From NCBI GenBank assembly GCA_050084985.1, contig JBITNC010000001.1, forward strand, positions 182,714,001 through 182,778,000: a stretch of 64,000 nucleotides of DNA, given 5' to 3'. The notes under the pieces are model-generated. The model ran no database searches and was not told the origin of the DNA. It saw only the letters and a program-made list of their open reading frames with translations. Of the stretch, positions 57,085 through 64,000 are shown piece after piece; positions within the stretch are counted from its first letter, which is position 1, and each line of letters starts with the position of its first letter. The DNA comes from Nageia nagi. Lineage: Eukaryota; Pinophyta. Both the position numbers and the translations under genes were made by a program.

Positions 57085-57290
57085 GATTACATGTAGATAT
57101 ATCATGGACATATATATAAATATACCATGGGCATATATGGTGAACATCAAGAGTGTTACATTAAAGATATATGATGGGCATATATCAAGATATATGATGG
57201 GTGTATATCAAGATATATAATGGATGTATATATGATACATTATATTATGGGCATATATAAGGATATTGTATGGGTGTATATAATATGGTA
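57085..57290. repeat. Degenerate 'gatatatgatgggtgtatat' minisatellite
   Basis: About eight units of 20-25 bp; same family as 50390-51000. Confidence 0.75.
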
Positions 57291-59289
57291 CATCATCATT
57301 AAATATGGTTTGTGATCCATGAATAATATATTAATGTTCATGATCAATGTAATCTCCATTTTTTCGATCTGAGATTAAGTATATGTGCCAAGATCATGGT
57401 TACCAAGACTTTCATTGAAAAATAATGGTCTTGGTTCCTATTCTCTTTGCATATCAATAAAGCATGGGAAATAAAAGGTTACATATCCTTTAATGACTTT
57501 GTAGTTGCTCTATGTATAAGATATTTTGAATATTTATTACAAGCTTTTGTGGCTTCATTTCTAATTTTTGTAATGTCTTATTTCCTTTTGTAGTAGGACT
57601 TTCAACCATGCAACTATAATGCTTATATGTACTTTTCTTATTTATTGTATTTAATTTAACCATGCATAAGTAGGATATTTGGAAATATAACCATGTATTA
57701 TGATACTAATAATTCATATATAATGATGATAATAATTCAGATCCATACATAAGACATATACAACTTGGGTCATCACAACTTAGATATTATGATGAAACAT
57801 AATACATTTAATAATATCTCAAATTCATATAGAGGATATAAGCAACTCAATTGGTAACTGAGGTATACCTTCACCATTATTTTACTAATAATATGTTATT
57901 CATCTACATATGTAAATATTAAGAAGAGTACAAAAATCTCAACTACAATCTCAATTTTCAAAATTATAGTGAATATTAATGTTGTAGATGCCTAAAAATG
58001 ATTTATTATTTATTTAATAAATCATATTTAAACTTCTTAAATGATTTAATGCAACATTACATATGTTAAGATAAAAATATATTATAATGCAATGCCATGA
58101 GTTATATTAAATGCTATATCATATATTATGGATGTTATTTTAAAGTATCTTGAATATAACAATGATTATATTATTACAAAAGGTTGGCCTTCACTCCTTT
58201 CTATATCTTCTACATGCTATATAAATGGGTGGATAGGTTGATCTCCATATATCAAAACTCTTTTGATATTGATAAAGAACTTTGATAGGTGGTTGTCAAC
58301 TATAACGATGTATCTAGATGCCATCTATTTTAATAATTTGTTATACTCTTAGTTTTGAACTTTATATCTTTAGCATACATCATAATTCAACACATTCCAC
58401 ACAATCATTGGCATGCTTCTCCTATGTTAATATAGGCATGCTCCTTTCAGGTCATTAATGATGTGTGCCTTATAGATTAAGGGTTTGAGGATTGGATGGT
58501 TGAGCTATTGGTTCATGAACATGAATATTAGTTGTGAGTCTACCACAAGTCTAATCCCAATCCTTCAAAGATTCATCATTATCTACTTCTGAAGATTGTA
58601 CTCACACTTTATATCAGGTGCATATTTTTCATGTATATCTATTGTGATCTAATATAGTGTCTATTGTATATTTAATTATATATTGTAAACTATTTATTTA
58701 ATTATGTTTATTCATATATTTGCACCATTTAGAGTCTACAAATGTATTTATTGTAAAGTTTAATATTGATCTTAACTCATATGCCCAATATTCTGATTTT
58801 GATTTTTCCCAACATTAGATTGCTTAGATATGATTGAGAATAACAAAGACCTATGTCTTGATTTTGATTGGGCATGATCATTTGTAAGAAAGAGTAAAAG
58901 TAGCATTCAAATCAAACATTTTGAAAAATGATTTCTATGAATGAAGTTAAATTAAATCACAAAGTGTTTACCTTGGAATTATGTTTTCTTAGGTCAACCA
59001 CACTTTTTTAATCTTGTAAAACATAAGTAGGAGTTTATTGGGCATATAAAGTTAAGTCACATGATTTCATCTCTCAAGTCCCACTTTTGTTTTTACTAGA
59101 AGGATGAATCCAATTCTTTATTCTTCTTTTGAACCTTTTGGCTACATCAAAATCTTATGGGTATGAAAATTGGTGATAACTAGCTTGCATATCCATAATC
59201 ATACTTGCAAACTACCTCTTACTATTGGGAGTATCATAAGATTGCTCTAACACTAATTTTAACCATGACTTTCCATCATCTAGATTTGA
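57291..59289. other. Unassigned AT-rich sequence
   Basis: About 2 kb with no open frame of note, LTR, array or recognised protein. The right part may include further exons of the neighbouring SWIM pseudogene ('HPSSKNKSGT' near 59085 on the - strand). Confidence 0.4.
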
Positions 59290-61290
59290 TATCCTAGGTG
59301 ATGAATGATCAACCTAATATTCTTGACCTTGGGAGCTGTTAACATGAGGTGAGGATATGTTGTTAGAAGAATGAGGTATATTATGTGTAGGTGTTATTGT
59401 ATAGTTAGGAAAATTAATAGTTTTATCTAACATGTTCATGATTTTGAATACATTCTTACATGTTTTACCTCTAAGATCCCACTTGTAAGTGCATGTGTAA
59501 GAGTCTTCACCTTGAAAGGTAAGAAGATATTATTTTAACACATCTATTTAACTCTTCACCTAGTATGAACCATTAATATCTTTATGAGGGGCACAATGAG
59601 AATTAGGTATCATATGAGACTTCTATATTGCAATCTTTGGACTCTTTTCCTTCTTGTTATTATTCCAAAATCCTAGTGTGTTCAATTCAACTAGATTCAT
59701 ATAATATGACAAAACTAGTTCAAAAAATGTGTAAAGTAACAAATCCATTCTTCTACCATATTTTCTTACCTTTTGACATAAAAATCTAGTTTTCAAAGTA
59801 CAATGACATGACTCTAATATGGCTGAATTTATTCCTTAGTTGAAATGGGGAAAATTTATTTAGCATTTCTCCCACATACCTGCAATAGAAAACATAGAAT
59901 CAAAATCATAATTGCTTGATAAATGGAAAAAAATAGTAAAAAATATAAACATGTTATGAGTGTACTTATGAATTCTATCAGCATCAAACTAATTACCAAT
60001 CAAGTAATCTACAAAAGCCTTCTCATTATGGAAATAAACATGAAACATAGATACATTTTCTTTCATAGATGCATCATCCTTACATTTGGAAATTATTTCA
60101 TCTAACCTTGTAAACATTTTTATTGCAACCTCTTTACTTGATGCCTTGTTTTAGATATTATTTAACCAAGCCTGTTTCACATACTAGACATACAACAAAT
60201 GCCTAAAACCAAACATTTTCTTGAATATATATGCAACAATATAAACCAATTTACTAGATGAACAAGAGAAAAGAACACTCATAAAATTTAAAACATTTTT
60301 TTGGTCTAAACTTGTGTTGCATATTTTTTAAAACAAAATATAGTTTATAAACCTAATGGCCTAGATTTCTACAGTAGCATCATCAATAAGAAAAGCATTC
60401 ACATGCCAACTTGGTTAGTGTTATAGTTAATATTTTTTCAATATTACAAGCCACTTAGTTATGTCATCAACACCATTTTTGTATGTGATAATCCAAGCCA
60501 AAGGTAGAACACTTTGTTGGGAATTAAATGCAAGTAATGTGTAAGATTAGTACTGCAATGCATAAAAATTTAGTAATGCATAAAAATTCAATTATGAAAA
60601 ATTTAAACAATGTAAAAATAAAAAAGGATTATGTAAAAAATCAGCAATACTTACACTATACAAATTTGTACTAAAGGTTGAATCTATTGAAATTTTGTGT
60701 TATGGGATAATTCCACCATATTATCCAACATCCATTCTTTTTGAATACTAATAACAAATTTTTAAATTTCATGGTTAGTGTTCTTATATATAAAAAATAT
60801 TTTATTGTTGTCCTAGTACCATTGGTTCATATTAGTGGCATCATCTTTAGCCTCTTGCACCTTTTCACTCGTCAATATATTATATATGTTTCAAACATTC
60901 CTCTTTAAAATACAATTATCTCCAATTGTAGGTATATTTTCAAAATACTCTTGTATAAATTGCACATAACATATTGTATTAATTGAAATACCATCTATTA
61001 GCAATGATTCAATCAAAGAAATAGTCTCCTTCAACATATGTAAAGAAAAATTGACACTTCCATTTTTTTATTTTGCTTGTATCATGCACTCCATGGTAGG
61101 ATTACCCATCAAGTGCAACATATTCAAATTTATTATATGTAATAAATACAATTTTAGGTAAACTTTTGAATACCTTAACAACAAAATAACATTAACAACC
61201 ACTTTTCTTTGTAAATTTTATCTTCCATTATGGAGGAGGTGGGTCATATCTCTTGTCCTTATAGCCATAAGAACACCAATAACTACATAA
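59290..61290 (-). pseudogene. Plant SWIM zinc-finger / transposase-fold protein pseudogene
   Basis: Reading the - strand across three frames gives an ordered set of motifs. 'YGYKDKRYDPPPP' is near 61240 and 'KFVISIQKEWMLDNMVE' near 60720-60770. 'VLPLAWIITYKNGVDDITKW' lies at about 60440-60510, 'NAFLIDDATVEI' near 60375, 'KQAWLNNI' near 60170 and 'AAIESCHCTLKTRF' near 59800. The SWIM finger 'DSYTCTCKWDLRGKTCKNV' (59447-59505) follows. This is the order of the MULE-like transposase core plus C-terminal SWIM domain in plant proteins of the At1g60560 type. The CxCx(n)CxH finger ends in Asn, not His. Many stops and frameshifts; introns may contribute. Confidence 0.7.
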
Positions 61291-61555
61291 AAAATAAAAT
61301 ATTTAGAATCATATTACTTCTAAAGATAAGATAATGCAATGTTAAAATTGGAAAGGGAATATTTTTTGCATCTCATGTATGATGGCCTTCGATTTGTAAT
61401 TACCTTACATAATTTTTTTATTCTTTTTTCTTGCACAAAATTATGCATTATGCATCAGGATTAGATTCTTCACCCTTTTTGAAATCAATTAACCTACATA
61501 AAGGTATTGTGGTAATTGAATCTATCTTTCCTTTTATGCATAGTATTCTTGTCAA
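61291..61555. other. Spacer between SWIM pseudogene and R1
   Basis: AT-rich; could hold an upstream exon of the pseudogene but nothing is diagnostic. Confidence 0.35.
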
Positions 61556-64000
61556 GGTTAAATCAGTTCGATAAAATAATTATTTTCCTTGGATATCTTA
61601 GATAGGTAGATTAAAAATTCTATTCCATTTCAATGTCATTGTGTTTTAGTTAATTGCATAAAATAAAACATATAAGATGCATTATAGCATAGTATAAGGC
61701 ATTCATTGGTTTCAAACATCCATTTCATTTAAAATGTGAATTAAAATCTTAAAGCACATGATTTTTTTAATAAGTTGCATGAGGTAAACACAGTTTGATG
61801 CAATGCAATAAAAATATTAGTAAAGAATAACCAATAACATATTATTTACATACACCTAGAGGCTATTTTTGTTATTAATCTTCAAAATGAGTGAATTGTG
61901 GAAGGGTCTTCATAAAACTTTATAGCTGAGATAAATATAAAAATAGGAGTTTGACATCATGCATACTTGTTGCATTCTAAAAACAACAATCATTTGTGGA
62001 GTAAGTATCCAAAATAATAAGGTTCCCAAAAATACTAAGTGCCCAAACAACTACTAGCAATACATTAAGTAGTACCCCAAAAACATACATAAGACACTCC
62101 TACTTTTCTACTCCACTCCCTTTCCATCATGGTGGGCTTTGTAAAAGGGGCATGAATTGTTGTTCCCCATAGCTATGCTTGTAGTATTTGTTGTACATTT
62201 TTATTAACATTATTTGTTTAAAGCCTAGATTTTATCCAACTTCATCATATATTGGGCTATGAGCACCTTTTCTATGTAATGCTTCTACAAGTATCTCATT
62301 GTGGATCTTATTACTAAAATATCTCCTTGCTAAAAACTCTTTTACCCTCTCCTCTTTGGTCTATACTATTGTCTCTACATTGGCAAGCTTGACTTCTTTT
62401 CCCCTTGGATCTCTCTTAGGATGACTTTGTGGTACTTTCCAAAATATCTTATTAATCTCTTTGATTTTGAATTCCTTTAGAGGTGTTCATTTCTCCAAAT
62501 TAATAAATTGCACCTCTTTAAATGCTCCTTTACCCTCTACTTCTTCCTCTTTATTTCTTTGTTTGGTGTTGCTCCTTGTTCTCCCTTATATTAGATTATT
62601 TTTCTACTCCATTGCATCCTCCATTCTTTTTTTTCCCCTCTTTTTCCTTTATTGCATTTTCTTATGTTATTTTTTGAACTTCTTTGCTAATTTTTGCTAT
62701 TTCAATGAAAAATGAGTTTATCTTTATTGTGACCTTATTGATAAGAATTGCCTTACTATAATTCTTAGCTTGCATAAGGTTTTTAGCTACTACTATCTCT
62801 TTTGTTGTTATCTTTAATATATCACCCATTTCTTTATCCTGCAATGTTGCATTCTCCTTCCCATGAATGTTGTCTTACCCAAATGTTATTTTTTCTTTCC
62901 CTTTCCTTAACCTTGTCTCCACTACAATGGGCTCCTTTATCGACTCTCCTTTCTCTTCATTGGCTTTCTTCCCCTCCTTCAATTTGAATACATTGGCCAC
63001 ATGGGTGTTCTCCTATTGCTTAGAAATTTTAACCCTAAGGTTCTTGTTCTCCCTTATGTTGAATACCTAGCCTCCACCTAAGATTCTAACCCTTGGCATC
63101 TCTTGGGTATATTTTTCAAGGCTCTTTCATACCCAAGTTTTATCACTCTACTATGAATTACCCATGGTGTTAAATTTGCCTTAATGTTTCTTATAGAAAT
63201 TCTTATTGAATTGAAAATAAAGAAGAAAAAATTCATCCTATCTATTTTAGGAAAAGTGAAGTGATTTATAAGACTAAAATGATAGACATAGAGCTTATTT
63301 TACCTTCAATAGTTATATATCTCATCAAGCCCTTGGCTAGCTCCTTCCAAGGCTTTGGTAAGCAATTTTACAATACCCCCATATGAAATTTATCCAAAAT
63401 GAATCTTTACATATAGGTTTGAATGAACTTGTCTCTAACTACAAGTTTATTCACTCCACCTTCCCTTCTTACTTTTATTCCTACATTTGGTAGGTGGGTT
63501 ACTAGGGCAATTTTTTGTATTGAGAATACTAGCTCCAAACCATTGACATTGCAAATACCTTCATTCCAAGATTTTATAACTTTCAATGAGATTTATTCAT
63601 TCTCACCCTTGCATGCATTCATAAACCTATCTAAACCTCCCTTATAAAGAAGACACCATACTTATGCATTTTGCCATGTCTCCTCTTTTGAGATCGACTC
63701 CTTTCTTATGATCTCTCCACCCATTTTTGAAGCTATAGGATGTTATTTCGAACTGAAATATGGATTATTTTTGAGAGTGCAATATTCTTACTTAATAATT
63801 TGGGTGCTTTTTTTATCCTTCCTTAGGTTGATGCTATCTATCACATCATCTCAAAATTGTACTAACAAGCTTCTAATTATAATTATTTTTTATCCATTAT
63901 CATTCTATACTCACATGTTCTACATTTTAAAATGCTTAATCTAAAGTGACATTATTCATGCTTTAGATGTACTCCATTTAAAACCTTTAGAATGTTTGAT
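61556..64000. repeat. Dispersed repeat R1, right copy
   Basis: Direct copy of 1-2335 with a 150-bp extra segment at 61945-62097. - strand protein-like stretch near 63390-63560 ('KIALVTHLPNVGIKVRREGG') recurs in the left copy ('ENIAQVTHLPNVGIKQEGKA' near 1750-1820), suggesting a once-coding gag- or LINE-ORF1-like gene, not identified. Runs to the window end. Confidence 0.75.

Overview
The window is 64 kb of AT-rich nuclear DNA from a seed plant, made almost entirely of old, nested transposable elements. The plant call rests on plant-type Ty3/gypsy (Tat and chromodomain-type) and Ty1/copia proteins, initiator-tRNA-Met primer sites, a plant mobile domain (PMD) gene with GT-AG introns, and a plant SWIM/transposase-fold pseudogene. 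A very large genome such as a conifer's would fit, but the sequence does not prove it. I see no intact ordinary host gene, no tRNA or rRNA, and nothing bacterial.

Layout. 1-2335: dispersed repeat R1, also present at 61556-64000. 3007-7648: element A, a complete + strand LTR element with gag and protease only, 5-bp target duplication ctata. 8712-12180: repeat R2, ending in a - strand gypsy pol remnant (family X). 12181-24379: element C, a - strand copia-like LTR element without pol, interrupted at 14409-22152 by element P. P is the youngest and most informative unit: two 854-bp LTRs differing at about ten sites, a - strand Tat-type gag, no pol, and an antisense multi-exon PMD gene with its own TATA box. 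P also carries two tandem arrays and a dispersed GC-rich inverted-repeat motif. 24380-25505 continues X. 25506-33349 is an LTR of gypsy family Y split by element E (25600-33012), a degraded - strand Tat element. 33350-36610: a second copy of the X/Y block plus Y chromodomain and integrase. 36610-38530: - strand copia gag-protease fragment. 38534-47650: second R2/X copy, carrying element D (39450-44086), a sister of A. 48433-48855: third Y LTR. 48856-55000: mostly noncoding, with microsatellite, minisatellites, a possible MITE and a CACTA-like fragment. 55030-56220: C-family LTR and leader. 56386-57060: 209-bp tandem repeat. 59290-61290: SWIM-type pseudogene.

History inferred from overlaps: a Y element entered X; about 2.1 kb of X/Y became tandemly duplicated (the second unit is 33507-35612); C and E then hit the first unit; P landed inside C last. 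D sits in the second R2 copy, and the first copy preserves the empty site.

No convincing reverse transcriptase domain is visible anywhere. A, D, C and P have no RT, E has lost its RT core by an internal deletion, and X, Y and the copia piece are fragments. Everything mobile here would have depended on enzymes encoded elsewhere. The most interesting unit is P, with its captured antisense PMD gene and matching palindromic motifs in LTR, upstream, intron and downstream positions.
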